From Edaphobacter modestus (lineage in GTDB: Bacteria > Acidobacteriota > Terriglobia > Terriglobales > Acidobacteriaceae): a DNA stretch of 64,000 nucleotides. Within the stretch, counting starts at the first letter, position 1. Each line of letters begins with the position of its first letter. Location: NCBI RefSeq assembly GCF_004217555.1, contig NZ_SHKW01000001.1:4960001-5024000 (forward strand), in the 5' to 3' direction. A program made the position numbers and the translations under genes. A model generated the notes under the pieces. It was not told where the DNA came from. It worked only from the letters and a program-made list of their open reading frames with translations, and did no database searches. Positions 1-8,759 of the stretch are shown here, piece by piece.

Positions 1-1350
1 GGAAATCAATTCATCGACAAAGCCATATCGCAGGGAGCCGTGACGGTGGTGACGGACTCTCCTGAGGCCTATGAGAAGCTTCGTCAAAAGCACGCTGGCA
101 CAGGTGCTGCGTTGGTCGAGTATGGCCGCCGTGCACTCGCTGAGGCCAGTGCTGCGATCTTCGGGCACCCGCAGCGACATCTTGCTTTGAGCGCAGTGAC
201 TGGAACCAACGGCAAGACCACGACGGCATTCCTGTTGGAAGCGATGTTGAAGAGCGTGGGTCGCAGCTGCGTTCTGATTGGAACCATCGAGACGCATATC
301 GCCGGCGAAGTGCGGGAGTCTCCCCACACGACGCCGGAGTCACGCGATGTGCTCGAGCTGTTTTCTGAAGGCGCGAAAGCAGGCGCGACCGAGGCGGTGA
401 TGGAGATGTCGAGCCATGCGCTCGAGCAGGAGCGTGTCTGGGGTCTTCCCGTCGATGTTGCGATCTTTACCAATCTCACGCAGGATCACCTCGACTTCCA
501 CGGAACGATGGAACGGTATTTTGCCGCGAAGACACGCTTGTTTGAGGGCGTGGGCGCGCCGCCTCCGCGAGTAGCCGTGGTCAACGTCGACGATCCTTAC
601 GGACAGAGAATCGCTGAAAGAATCGAGCGATCCCAGCTGGTGCGCTATGGACTTGACGTTGCGGCGGACTTCTTTGCGGAGGAGATCAGGATGCGTGCAG
701 GCGAGACTCGTTTGCGCATGAGAACTCCTCATGGCGCTGTGGAAGTGAGGTCTCCTCTCACCGGTCGCGTGAACATCTACAACCTGCTGGCGGCGTCTGC
801 GGCCGCGTGGGCGCGTGGCCTTACTTTGGATCAGATTGCTCAGGCCGCAGAGACGGGCGCCCAAGTGCCGGGGCGGTTCGAGGTGGTTCCGACCGATACC
901 GGTGTGACGGTTGTGGTGGACTATGCCCATACCGACGATGCCTTGCGGAACCTCATCGTGCTGGCTCGCGAGCTGGTAAAAGAGCACAGTGGTCGCGTGA
1001 TTACATTGTTTGGCTGCGGAGGCGATCGCGATCGAACCAAGCGTCCGCGCATGGGTCGGGCGGCGGGCGAGGGAAGCGATCTGGTAGTGCTCACGAGTGA
1101 CAACCCGCGTAGCGAAGAGCCGGGAGCGATCGTTGCCGAGGCTCTTGTGGGCTTGCGGGAGACAGGGACGGAGTCCATCGTGGAAGAAGATCGTGCAGCG
1201 GCCATTGAGATTGCGATCCGATCCGCAGATAAGGGAGACATCGTTCTGATCGCAGGAAAGGGGCACGAAAAGATGCAGATTCTGCGAAGCGGCGCCGTGC
1301 CCTTCGATGACTCTGCTGTTGCAGCGCGTGTCTTGAGAGGAGAGAGATGA
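1..1350 (+). CDS. murE: UDP-MurNAc-L-Ala-D-Glu:meso-DAP ligase MurE (5' end outside window)
   Basis: Cytoplasmic ATP-dependent ligase that adds the third stem-peptide residue to UDP-MurNAc-L-Ala-D-Glu. The frame is open from base 1, and the residues before the first in-window GTG (position 40) read as normal MurE sequence, so the true start lies upstream and the gene is 5'-partial. The Mur ligase P-loop TGTNGKTTT is encoded at 199-225. The DNPR motif at 1099-1110 is the signature of enzymes that select meso-diaminopimelate. FGCGGDRDRTKRP precedes it, as in the family. The stop overlaps the murF start by four bases (ATGA), which suggests translational coupling in the dcw operon. 449 residues are visible, close to the full family length of about 490. 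Confidence 0.97.
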   Translation, partial: GNQFIDKAISQGAVTVVTDSPEAYEKLRQKHAGTGAALVEYGRRALAEASAAIFGHPQRHLALSAVTGTNGKTTTAFLLEAMLKSVGRSCVLIGTIETHIAGEVRESPHTTPESRDVLELFSEGAKAGATEAVMEMSSHALEQERVWGLPVDVAIFTNLTQDHLDFHGTMERYFAAKTRLFEGVGAPPPRVAVVNVDDPYGQRIAERIERSQLVRYGLDVAADFFAEEIRMRAGETRLRMRTPHGAVEVRSPLTGRVNIYNLLAASAAAWARGLTLDQIAQAAETGAQVPGRFEVVPTDTGVTVVVDYAHTDDALRNLIVLARELVKEHSGRVITLFGCGGDRDRTKRPRMGRAAGEGSDLVVLTSDNPRSEEPGAIVAEALVGLRETGTESIVEEDRAAAIEIAIRSADKGDIVLIAGKGHEKMQILRSGAVPFDDSAVAARVLRGER

Positions 1351-2726
1351 AGTTGACCCTGGGTCAGATCGCGGATTGGATTCACGCTGAAGGTATCTTC
1401 GACACCATAGCCGAGGCATTGGGCTATTCGATCGACTCACGCACCATCGGTGCTGGCGATCTCTTCTTTGCCGTCAAGGGTGAGCGACTCGATGGCCACG
1501 ACTTCGTGGCTGCGGCGCTGGCCGATGGCGCTATTGCGGCCGTAGTGGGCAACCGGTGGTTGATTCCGGCGGACGTGGACGAGACGAAGCTGCTACGGGT
1601 TGCCGATTGCGAAGACTGCGTTCTGAGTGCTCTCCAGCGTCTCGCCAATGCGGTTCGCCGCGATTGGGCCGGACGCGTCATCGGCGTGACTGGTTCTGCC
1701 GGGAAGACGACGACGAAGGAGGCGGTGGCCCAGGTGCTCTCGGCTCGCTTTCGCGTGCTCAAATCCGCAGGGAACCTGAACAATGCCTTTGGTCTGCCGT
1801 TGCAGTTGCTGAAGCTCGAGCGCGAGCATGAAGTCGCGGTCATCGAGATGGGAATGAATCACGCCGGAGAGATCGCCGCACTGGCGAAGATCGCGGAGCC
1901 GGACTGGGCCGTCGTCTCCAATGTCGCTCCGGTTCATGTCGAATTCTTCCCCGACGGCCTTGCCGGAATCGCCAGGGCGAAGTACGAGCTGGTCGAATCC
2001 CTGCCTCCAAATGGAATCGCGGTGTTGAACGCAGACGATCCCTATGTCAGGGAGTTCGGCCGCGGGATGGAAGATCGCGCCGTGTTCTACGGCCTTGGAG
2101 AGAATGCGCAGGTGCGCGCCGCGAAGATAGTGGAAGCCGGCATCGAAGGTATCCACTTCGATGTGGTCGCGGGCGGAGAACGGGCGTATGTGCGTCTGAA
2201 GCTGCTGGGACGTCACAACGTGCTGAATGCGCTGGCGGCGATCGCAGTCGGGTTGCGGAGTGGAATGTCGCTGGACGAATGTGCGGCGGCTGTGGGAGGG
2301 CTGCAGGCCTCCGATAAACGTGGCGAGATTTTGTCATGGAGGGGAGCAACCCTCATCAACGACTCCTACAACTCGAATCCTCGCGCTCTCGACGCGATGG
2401 TAGATGCCCTGATGGCGATGCCGGGAGAACGTCACATCGCGATTGCCGGCGAGATGCTCGAACTTGGACCCGAAGCGGCCACGCTGCATGAAGCCTGCGG
2501 GCGAAGGATGGCCGAGAAGGGCGTCTCGACGGTGGTCGGTGTAAGAGGCGTGGCTCAGGCGCTGGTGGATGGAGCCCTGGCTGCAGGCGGGGACGCAAGC
2601 TTTGTTGCAACTCCTGAGCAGGCAGGGGAGTGGATGCGTTCGAACCTGCGAGCCGGAGATGTCGTGTTGCTCAAGGCCTCCCGCGGCGTCCGCCTGGAGA
2701 AGGCCCTGGCACGATTGGGAGATTGA
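1347..2726 (+). CDS. murF: UDP-MurNAc-tripeptide:D-Ala-D-Ala ligase MurF
   Basis: ATP-dependent ligase that attaches D-alanyl-D-alanine to the UDP-MurNAc tripeptide, the last cytoplasmic Mur ligase step. The protein is 459 residues, normal for the family. The N-terminal substrate domain contains SIDSRTIGAGDLFFAVKGE, and the P-loop GVTGSAGKTTTKE lies at about residues 113-125. The C-terminal domain carries NDSYNSNP. The ATG overlaps the murE stop by four bases, so the start is secure. A gap of 130 bp with no evident terminator separates it from mraY. Confidence 0.97.
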   Translation: MKLTLGQIADWIHAEGIFDTIAEALGYSIDSRTIGAGDLFFAVKGERLDGHDFVAAALADGAIAAVVGNRWLIPADVDETKLLRVADCEDCVLSALQRLANAVRRDWAGRVIGVTGSAGKTTTKEAVAQVLSARFRVLKSAGNLNNAFGLPLQLLKLEREHEVAVIEMGMNHAGEIAALAKIAEPDWAVVSNVAPVHVEFFPDGLAGIARAKYELVESLPPNGIAVLNADDPYVREFGRGMEDRAVFYGLGENAQVRAAKIVEAGIEGIHFDVVAGGERAYVRLKLLGRHNVLNALAAIAVGLRSGMSLDECAAAVGGLQASDKRGEILSWRGATLINDSYNSNPRALDAMVDALMAMPGERHIAIAGEMLELGPEAATLHEACGRRMAEKGVSTVVGVRGVAQALVDGALAAGGDASFVATPEQAGEWMRSNLRAGDVVLLKASRGVRLEKALARLGD

Positions 2727-2856
2727 AAGGCCGAAACGGAGTGAGTTTGGTTCGCGCACGAAAAACTACAGAAGCGGCGCGGACAGCCTGTTAAGATAAC
2801 GTTTAGCCCGCGGTCAGTCGTGCCTATCCTGCGGATTCCACTCGAAGGCGGACGTT

Positions 2857-3993
2857 TTGCTCTATTGGCTGCTGTATCAGAAGCTCTTCCCCTACTTTCG
2901 CCTGTTTCGCATCTTTCGCTATCTCACGTTTCGGACAGTGTTTGCGAGCCTGACGGCGCTGCTGATTGGCCTGCTGATCGGCCCTTATGTCATTGAGAGG
3001 CTGCGCGAGTTCCAGATTGGGCAATACATCCGCGAAGAAGGACCGCAATCGCATCAGAAAAAAAGCGGGACGCCAACCATGGGCGGCGTGCTGATCTGCA
3101 TTTCCATCCTGGTGCCCACGCTGTTGTGGTCCGATCTTTCAAATCCGTTTGTGTGGCTGGTGATGCTTTCGACGCTGGCCTTTGGCGCGATTGGCTTTGC
3201 GGACGACTACATCAAGGTGATTCATCGCCGCAACCTCGGTCTTACCGCGCGGGCGAAGCTCAGCTTGCAGATGCTCGTGAGTGCAGGAGTTGCGATCGCT
3301 CTGCTGCATCTACAGAGCCATGGTAACTACTCCACCAAGTTGATGTTCCCGTTTTTCAAGCGTTTCCGCCCCGACCTGGTCTGGGAGTGGCTGGGGCAGA
3401 TTCCGCATCTGCACTGGCTGGCCTTCCTGCCGTTTGTGGTGTTTGTGATGATCGTGATCGCTGGCGCGAGCAACGCCGTCAATCTGACCGACGGACTCGA
3501 CGGGCTCGCCATCGGATGCACCATCATCGCTGCGGGAGCCCTTACCGTGCTGACCTACGTCAGCGGCCATGTCGTCTTCTCCGACTATCTTGAACTGCAG
3601 CGCATGCCCATGGTGAGTGAGCTGACCGTCTTCTGCGGGGCCATGGTGGGCGCGAGTATCGGATTCCTCTGGTACAACGCGCACCCGGCTGAGATCTTCA
3701 TGGGCGATGTGGGAAGTCTTGCGCTGGGCGGCGCCATCGGAACGGTTGCGGTTGCCATCAAGCAGGAGCTGCTTCTGCCCTTCATCGGCGGTGTGTTCAT
3801 TCTTGAGGCGCTTAGCGTCATGCTGCAGGTTGGCAGCTACAAGTTGCGCAACGGGAAGCGCATCTTCAAGATGGCTCCGTTACACCATCACTTCGAGCTT
3901 CTTGGCTGGTCCGAGTCGAAGGTGATTGCGCGGTTCTGGATTGTGGCGCTGATCTTCGCGCTGCTTGCGCTTACAACATTGAAGTTGCGGTAA
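2857..3993 (+). CDS. mraY: phospho-N-acetylmuramoyl-pentapeptide transferase MraY
   Basis: Integral membrane enzyme that transfers phospho-MurNAc-pentapeptide to undecaprenyl phosphate to make lipid I. It is 378 residues long with about ten hydrophobic segments. Visible family motifs are FADDYIK (about residues 114-120), with the aspartate pair of the active site, NLTDGLDGLA in the middle, and NAHPAEIFMGDVGSLALGG, followed by the histidine-rich APLHHHFE loop. The chosen start is TTG at 2857: an AAGGCGG ribosome-binding site lies just upstream and the following residues match the usual MraY N-terminus. The next gene, murD, follows after 26 bp. Confidence 0.96.
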   Translation: MLYWLLYQKLFPYFRLFRIFRYLTFRTVFASLTALLIGLLIGPYVIERLREFQIGQYIREEGPQSHQKKSGTPTMGGVLICISILVPTLLWSDLSNPFVWLVMLSTLAFGAIGFADDYIKVIHRRNLGLTARAKLSLQMLVSAGVAIALLHLQSHGNYSTKLMFPFFKRFRPDLVWEWLGQIPHLHWLAFLPFVVFVMIVIAGASNAVNLTDGLDGLAIGCTIIAAGALTVLTYVSGHVVFSDYLELQRMPMVSELTVFCGAMVGASIGFLWYNAHPAEIFMGDVGSLALGGAIGTVAVAIKQELLLPFIGGVFILEALSVMLQVGSYKLRNGKRIFKMAPLHHHFELLGWSESKVIARFWIVALIFALLALTTLKLR

Positions 3994-4019
3994 CGGCTGT
4001 GGTCTGATTGGAAGCGCCT

Positions 4020-5375
4020 ATGGAACTGAAGAATAAACGCGTACTGGTGGTGGGACTGGGGAAGTCAGGGATTGCTGCCGCAATGTTTCTGCGCCAGCAG
4101 GGGGCGCGGGTTACAGTCAGCGATGCGCGCAGCGCGGTCGCGTTGGCGAACGAGATTCCCGCCCTGCTCGATGCTGGAATCATGGTGGAGAGCGGAGGCC
4201 ATGGCCTGTTGACCTTCCGCCGTCAGGACCTGATCGTAATCTCTCCGGGCGTTCCGCTCGACACACCCGAGGTGAAACAGGTCATCGGCTACGGGATGCC
4301 TGTGATCGGCGAGATCGAGCTCGCCAGCCGGTTTCTGAAGGGACGAATTCTTGCCATCACCGGATCGAATGGGAAGACCACGACAACGACGCTGGTCGGC
4401 AGGATTCTTGCCGAAGGCGGTCGAGAGACATTAGTCGGTGGAAATATTGGAACGCCCCTGATCGAGCTGGTTTCGAAGAGCACGGACGAGACCGTGAGCG
4501 TGCTCGAGATTTCGAGCTTTCAGTTGGAGACCATTGAGCAGTTCCGGCCATGGATCGCAGTGGTACTCAACATTACTCCCGATCATCTGGACCGGCATGG
4601 AAACTTCGAAAACTATGCTGCGATGAAGGCTCGCATAACGGAACAGCAGCGGGCTGAGGACTTTCTGGTGCTGAATGCCGAGGACAAGCCTACGCAGATG
4701 GTGGCGGCAAAGACGAAGGCGCAGATCTTCTGGTTCAGCTCGCGCAGGCCGATCAAGCAGGGAGCATTCGTTCACGGGGAGAGCATTGTGTTCGTTCCTC
4801 GTGAGGGGGCGAAGGCCGAGCCGGTGATGCCGGTCGCGGAGATATCGCTGAAGGGCGCGCACAATGTGGAGAATGTGCTGGCCGCTGTGTGTGCGGCTCG
4901 TCTCGCCGGAGTCCCCGCGGAGACGATTCGTCGTTCGGTTGCAGGTTTCAAGGCAGTCGAGCATCGGCTGGAGTTCGTCAGCACCGTACAGGGAGTCGAA
5001 TATTTCAACGATTCGAAGGCGACGAACGTGGACGCGGCGATGAAGGCGATTGAAGCGTTTCCTGGACGGATTCACCTGATCCTCGGAGGGAAGGACAAGG
5101 ATTCGGACTATACCTTGCTCGGCCCGCTGCTCCGGCAACGGGTCAAGGCTGTTTATACGATTGGTTCAGCCGCGGAAAAGATTGAGCGCGAGCTGCACGG
5201 AGTCGTGAAGATGGTGGGAGCGGGAACGATGGACGTGGCCATTCGCGAGGCCCAAAAGGCTGCAGTCCCCGGTGATGTGGTTCTTCTGGCTCCGGCGTGT
5301 TCGAGCTTCGATCAGTTTGAGAACTATGAGCACCGTGGGCGAACCTTCCGGAAGCTCGTCCACGAATTGAGTTAG
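4020..5375 (+). CDS. murD: UDP-MurNAc-L-alanine:D-glutamate ligase MurD
   Basis: Cytoplasmic ligase that adds D-glutamate to UDP-MurNAc-L-Ala. The protein from ATG 4020 is 451 residues and begins MELKNKRVLVVGLGKSG, the Rossmann-like N-domain that binds the UDP part. The P-loop AITGSNGKTTTTT is at about residues 112-124. NITPDHLDRH and the C-terminal FNDSKATNVDA/LILGGKDK motifs are present. A TTG at 4008 in the same frame would add four residues, but GGAAG lies at a proper distance from the ATG and the ATG start fits the family. ftsW begins 18 bp downstream, preceded by AGGAAG. Confidence 0.96.
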   Translation: MELKNKRVLVVGLGKSGIAAAMFLRQQGARVTVSDARSAVALANEIPALLDAGIMVESGGHGLLTFRRQDLIVISPGVPLDTPEVKQVIGYGMPVIGEIELASRFLKGRILAITGSNGKTTTTTLVGRILAEGGRETLVGGNIGTPLIELVSKSTDETVSVLEISSFQLETIEQFRPWIAVVLNITPDHLDRHGNFENYAAMKARITEQQRAEDFLVLNAEDKPTQMVAAKTKAQIFWFSSRRPIKQGAFVHGESIVFVPREGAKAEPVMPVAEISLKGAHNVENVLAAVCAARLAGVPAETIRRSVAGFKAVEHRLEFVSTVQGVEYFNDSKATNVDAAMKAIEAFPGRIHLILGGKDKDSDYTLLGPLLRQRVKAVYTIGSAAEKIERELHGVVKMVGAGTMDVAIREAQKAAVPGDVVLLAPACSSFDQFENYEHRGRTFRKLVHELS

Positions 5376-5392
5376 CAGCAGGAAGTGCAGGC

Positions 5393-6484
5393 ATGGCGAA
5401 GAGAGTTGGAGTGGACAAGTGGCTCTTCGGAGTGGTGCTGCTGCTGGTGCTGTTTGGCCTGGTGATGGTCTTTTCCGCGTCGGCCGTCATGGCGAAGGCG
5501 CAGACGGGATCGCCTTATCCCTACATGCTCAGGCAGGGCATGTGGGCGGTGATGGGGATGATCGCGCTGGCGCTGTTGATGCGGGTGGACTATCGCCGCT
5601 ATAACAATTCCAAATTTGTCTTTACAGCGGTGGCCGTCACCATGGTGCTGCTGCTTGGCGTCTTCGCGATGCGCGATTCGCATAATACGCATCGCTGGTT
5701 CCGCTTCGGGTTTGCAAGCTTTCAGCCGTCCGAACTGGCGAAACCTACGCTGGTGTTGTTTCTCGCGTACTTTCTGCAGACGCGAATCCACAAGATGGAA
5801 GACTGGCGCGGCACGATCCTTCGCGCTGCGCTTCCGCCGCTGCTGTTCGTTGCGCTGATCCTGAAGGAGCCTGACCTGGGAACCGCGATGGTCTGCGCCG
5901 CGGTGACGGCGCTGATGCTGTATCTGGCGGGGATGCAGGTCAAGTATCTTGGAATCGGCCTGTTGTGCTCGGCGCCGGTTCTTTACTACATGTTGTTCCG
6001 TGTGCCGTGGCGGAGGGCGCGAATGCTGGCGTTCGTGAACCCCGAGGCCGATCCGCGCGGAACCGGCTTCCACATCCTGCAGTCGCTGATCGCCGTGGGA
6101 ACCGGTGGTCTGCACGGTCTGGGATTGATGGAAGGGCGACAGAAGCTGTTCTATCTTCCGGAGCCGCACACCGACTTTATCTTCGCAAACGTCTGCGAAG
6201 AGCTTGGTCTGATCGGCGCGGTGCTGATCATCGTGCTGTTTATCGCTCTCGGATATCGCGGTTTGCGTGCGGCTTATCTCTCTACCGATCCGTTTGCGCG
6301 TTTCCTGGCGTTTGGAATTACGTCGACGGTGCTGATCCAGGCGTTCTTCAATATGAGCGTTGTCATTGCTCTGCTTCCGACCAAAGGCATTACGCTTCCG
6401 TTTATCTCCTTCGGTGGAACGTCGCTGTTCGTGATGCTGGCGAGTATGGGCGTTCTGCTGAACGTCACTCGCGAGATCGACTGA
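5393..6484 (+). CDS. ftsW: SEDS-family peptidoglycan glycosyltransferase FtsW
   Basis: Membrane glycosyltransferase that polymerises lipid II at the division septum together with a partner class B PBP. It is 363 residues, mostly hydrophobic, consistent with about ten transmembrane helices. The first helix begins within 15 residues of the start. Family features include the FQPSELAKPTLVLFLA region, the KEPDLGTA motif with its catalytic-region aspartate, EGRQKLFYLPEPHTDFIFA in the large extracellular loop, and the C-terminal PFISFGGTSL signature. Position in the dcw cluster between murD and murG favours FtsW over RodA. It ends one base before the murG start codon. Confidence 0.94.
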   Translation: MAKRVGVDKWLFGVVLLLVLFGLVMVFSASAVMAKAQTGSPYPYMLRQGMWAVMGMIALALLMRVDYRRYNNSKFVFTAVAVTMVLLLGVFAMRDSHNTHRWFRFGFASFQPSELAKPTLVLFLAYFLQTRIHKMEDWRGTILRAALPPLLFVALILKEPDLGTAMVCAAVTALMLYLAGMQVKYLGIGLLCSAPVLYYMLFRVPWRRARMLAFVNPEADPRGTGFHILQSLIAVGTGGLHGLGLMEGRQKLFYLPEPHTDFIFANVCEELGLIGAVLIIVLFIALGYRGLRAAYLSTDPFARFLAFGITSTVLIQAFFNMSVVIALLPTKGITLPFISFGGTSLFVMLASMGVLLNVTREID

Positions 6485-6485
6485 G

Positions 6486-7568
6486 GTGGCGGAGGCTCTG
6501 CGAGTGCTGATTGCAGGAGGCGGAACCGGAGGACACGTGGTTCCGGCTCTCGCGATTGCGCGGGAGCTTCGCGATACCCACGGCGCCGAGGTGCGCTTCG
6601 TCGGAACGGCGCGAGGACTTGAGACCCGGCTGGTTCCCGAGGCCGGTTTTCCGTTGGAGCTGATCAAGGTCGGTCAGCTCAAGAATGTGAGCCTGGCGAC
6701 GCGGGCGCGGACCATCTTCGATCTTCCACTCGGAGTTCTGCGCTGTGTCGAGCTGCTGCGAAGTTTTCGTCCGAACGTCGTCGTCGGGGTTGGAGGGTAT
6801 GCCTCGGGGCCGGCGATGATGGCTGCGATCCTGCTGCGGGTTCCGACGCTGGCCTTTGAGCCGAACGCGGTTCCGGGATTAGCGAACCGGCTGGTGGGCA
6901 AGCACGTAAACGCCGCGGCGGTGAATCTTGAAGAGACAACGAAGTACTTTCGCAATGCCCGGGTGACGGGAACGCCGGTGCGGCCGGAGTTTTTCGCAAT
7001 CGCTCCGAAGATTGCGGGACAGCCGAAGCGACTGCTTGTCTTCGGCGCGAGCCAGGGGGCACGCGTGCTGAATGAGACGATGCCGAAGATCATGGGACGA
7101 CTGCTCAAGAAGTTTCCTGAGTTGACCGTCGTTCATCAGACGGGCGCACGACACGGACAGACCACCTCTGCCGCGTATGTGCACGCTGGTATTGGCTTCG
7201 AACGATTAACTGTGACTCCTTATCTCGACGACATGGCGGCGGAGTTTGCTGCGGCGGATCTGATCTTGTGTCGCGGCGGAGCGAGCTCGGTCGCCGAGGT
7301 TGCGGCTGCGGGACGAGCGGCGGTGCTGATTCCGTTTCCCCAGGCTGCCGACGATCACCAACGGAAGAACGCCGAGGCGTTTGTGGCTGCGGGAGCCGCG
7401 GAGCTGATCGTTGAGGCGGAGCTGACCGAGGAGCGGCTGCTTGGGGTGCTCTCCGGACTGCTGGCAGACGATCGGCGGCGCATCGAGATGGGACAGCGGG
7501 CGCGGGCCCTGGCCCACCCGGGTGCAGTTCGGGAGATCGCCGGAATCGCGGCTGGGCTGGCTTCCTAG
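6486..7568 (+). CDS. murG: UDP-GlcNAc:lipid I N-acetylglucosamine transferase MurG
   Basis: Peripheral membrane GT28 glycosyltransferase that converts lipid I to lipid II. The 360-residue protein starts with GTG at 6486, one base after the ftsW stop, so the two are coupled. The N-terminal GGGTGGHVVPALAIA loop (about residues 11-25) and the second glycine-rich stretch GVGGYASGP are seen. The C-terminal domain has the UDP-GlcNAc-binding region CRGGASSVAEVAAAGRA with PQAADDHQ after it. It is the last gene of the first dcw segment; after it the reading direction and base composition change at the IS-containing insertion. Confidence 0.96.
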   Translation: MAEALRVLIAGGGTGGHVVPALAIARELRDTHGAEVRFVGTARGLETRLVPEAGFPLELIKVGQLKNVSLATRARTIFDLPLGVLRCVELLRSFRPNVVVGVGGYASGPAMMAAILLRVPTLAFEPNAVPGLANRLVGKHVNAAAVNLEETTKYFRNARVTGTPVRPEFFAIAPKIAGQPKRLLVFGASQGARVLNETMPKIMGRLLKKFPELTVVHQTGARHGQTTSAAYVHAGIGFERLTVTPYLDDMAAEFAAADLILCRGGASSVAEVAAAGRAAVLIPFPQAADDHQRKNAEAFVAAGAAELIVEAELTEERLLGVLSGLLADDRRRIEMGQRARALAHPGAVREIAGIAAGLAS

Positions 7569-7630
7569 GACCCCCTCCCCTTGTTTCTATAAGTATTCTG
7601 TTTTCATTGACTTAAGCGTTTTTCGTCTCG

Positions 7631-7672
7631 CAAAATATTGATAAGAGATGGGTTAAGGGTCAAAATATTGAT
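7631..7672. repeat. paired CAAAATATTGAT intergenic motif
   Basis: The 12-mer CAAAATATTGAT occurs at 7631-7642 and again at 7661-7672, 30 bp apart, in the AT-rich gap between murG and the IS1595-type element. The same 12-mer occurs in reverse complement at 39283-39294 with a similar flank (GGGTTA-AGGG), and shorter relatives lie at 39312-39324, 39355-39366 and 62588-62600. This looks like a dispersed intergenic element; its function is unknown. Confidence 0.5.
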
Positions 7673-7844
7673 TCTATGGGGCTTATTTTGTTTTCTTTTG
7701 GTCGCCGACTTTGAATGCCCTACTTTCAGGGTACGCGATGGAGTGGATCTAATCGGCAACTTTATGGGTAATAAATCACTTGACGCACATGCATGGAGGC
7801 GGTAACGTATGACTTACCGTGACAGGGCAGTGTGTGTTCTTGCT

Positions 7845-8426
7845 TTAGTTTGCTGTTTCTTTGAAGTCCTTGCATGTGCTCAACCCGCCGGACGAATTGG
7901 CACGAGGCGGGTTGTACAGGCGACAGAATATGGTGATGTGAGGTTTTCCAAATTGGTCTTTGTAGGTAACCTTTCCTCCAATGATGACCCTATTCTCGTA
8001 GGATTTAATACGCTCGTTCGTACCCAGTTTAAGGAACATAACCCCCTTGTCGATGTTCGGGAGTTCTTCTCCCGGGAAGAGGGTGAATTGCGTTTGATCG
8101 GTGACCAAATTCTCAACTCTGTTTTGGAACGCACTCATATTGTAAGAATCATTCTCGGCGACATCCACGATAAGGTGCCAACGCGCATTAAGCGCAGGAC
8201 CTCCACCGGTATTGCGAAAGTAAATCTGCCATTTAAGTGGCTGCCCGTCGATGGGTTGGTCGAAAGACGATCCTTTTGTGTCAACTCCAACCCAAGGCCT
8301 ATTTTGGGAAGCGGTCTGATCCCTTACCGCTTGAACACTCTCTTTAGATTGAGAAGCCTGAACAGAAGCACAAACAGCAGCAACAGCTACCCCTGCAAGC
8401 GTCAAGACTCTACCCATATCTTCCAC
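7845..8426 (-). CDS. IS passenger: membrane-anchored hypothetical protein, probably frameshifted
   Basis: The open frame encodes up to 193 residues from GTG 8426 (or 190 from ATG 8417). After a hydrophobic segment (VLTLAGVAVAAVCA) comes a soluble domain with ASQNRPWVGVDTKG and FRNTGGGPALNARW. This pattern, an anchor followed by an RPWVG/NTGGGPAL domain, I recognise only as a conserved hypothetical type. An in-frame stop lies six codons before the GTG, yet the adjacent frame upstream reads naturally from ATG 8587 (MSSKNKNKQ...) to TPTWKIWVES and then stops exactly where this frame takes over near 8400-8410. One missing base would explain this. It lies inside the IS, so it is probably a passenger. 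Function unknown. Confidence 0.6.
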   Translation of the reverse strand: MEDMGRVLTLAGVAVAAVCASVQASQSKESVQAVRDQTASQNRPWVGVDTKGSSFDQPIDGQPLKWQIYFRNTGGGPALNARWHLIVDVAENDSYNMSAFQNRVENLVTDQTQFTLFPGEELPNIDKGVMFLKLGTNERIKSYENRVIIGGKVTYKDQFGKPHITIFCRLYNPPRANSSGGLSTCKDFKETAN

Positions 8427-8588
8427 GTTGGAGTGGAATTTTCATTGCCGCTGCTTCGTTCATCTGTCTGTCTTGGGGATGGTTCAACCTTCGTAGGTGC
8501 AGGAGAGAGCGTGCCGGTGCCATTGCCGCAACCGTCGGCCTTGTTGGTTGGATCTATAGCTTGTTTATTCTTATTCTTTGAGGACATT

Positions 8589-8729
8589 ATGAAACACGAA
8601 TACCACGAAGGCCCGGAAGCAAAAGAGCGATTCGAGAAGTTGGCGACTAAGCTATTTCGTGCCCCTAAATCTACCGTTAAATCCAAGGCAAAGCCAGAGC
8701 GTAAGGCGAAGAAAGCCAGCAAGGACTAG
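8589..8729 (+). CDS. small basic hypothetical protein (IS passenger)
   Basis: A 46-residue reading frame starting at ATG 8589 with GAGG about six bases upstream. The product begins MKHEYHEGPEAKERFEKL, continues FRAPKS, and ends in a lysine-rich tail. This layout (a GPEA...RFE..LFRAPKS core plus a basic tail) resembles small conserved hypothetical proteins I have seen in Acidobacteria. It lies inside the IS1595-type element, between the convergent transposase gene and the divergent passenger gene. Its start codon is only one base away from the putative ATG of the minus-strand passenger (8585-8587), so the two genes, if both real, overlap each other's leader regions. No function is assigned. 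Confidence 0.55.
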   Translation: MKHEYHEGPEAKERFEKLATKLFRAPKSTVKSKAKPERKAKKASKD

Positions 8730-8759
8730 TGCTTACGTTTCCCGCGTCCTTGCCGCCAC

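Noticed and set aside
8402..8722. A 106-codon minus-strand frame starting at 8722
   Set aside because: Its first part is antisense to the 46-codon gene. Only the part after ATG 8587 is plausible, as the N-terminus of the frameshifted passenger.
7809..8729. A 306-codon plus-strand frame across the IS passenger region
   Set aside because: Most of it is antisense to the RPWVG/NTGGGPAL-type protein and lacks motifs. Only its last 46 codons, from ATG 8589 with a ribosome-binding site, look genuine.
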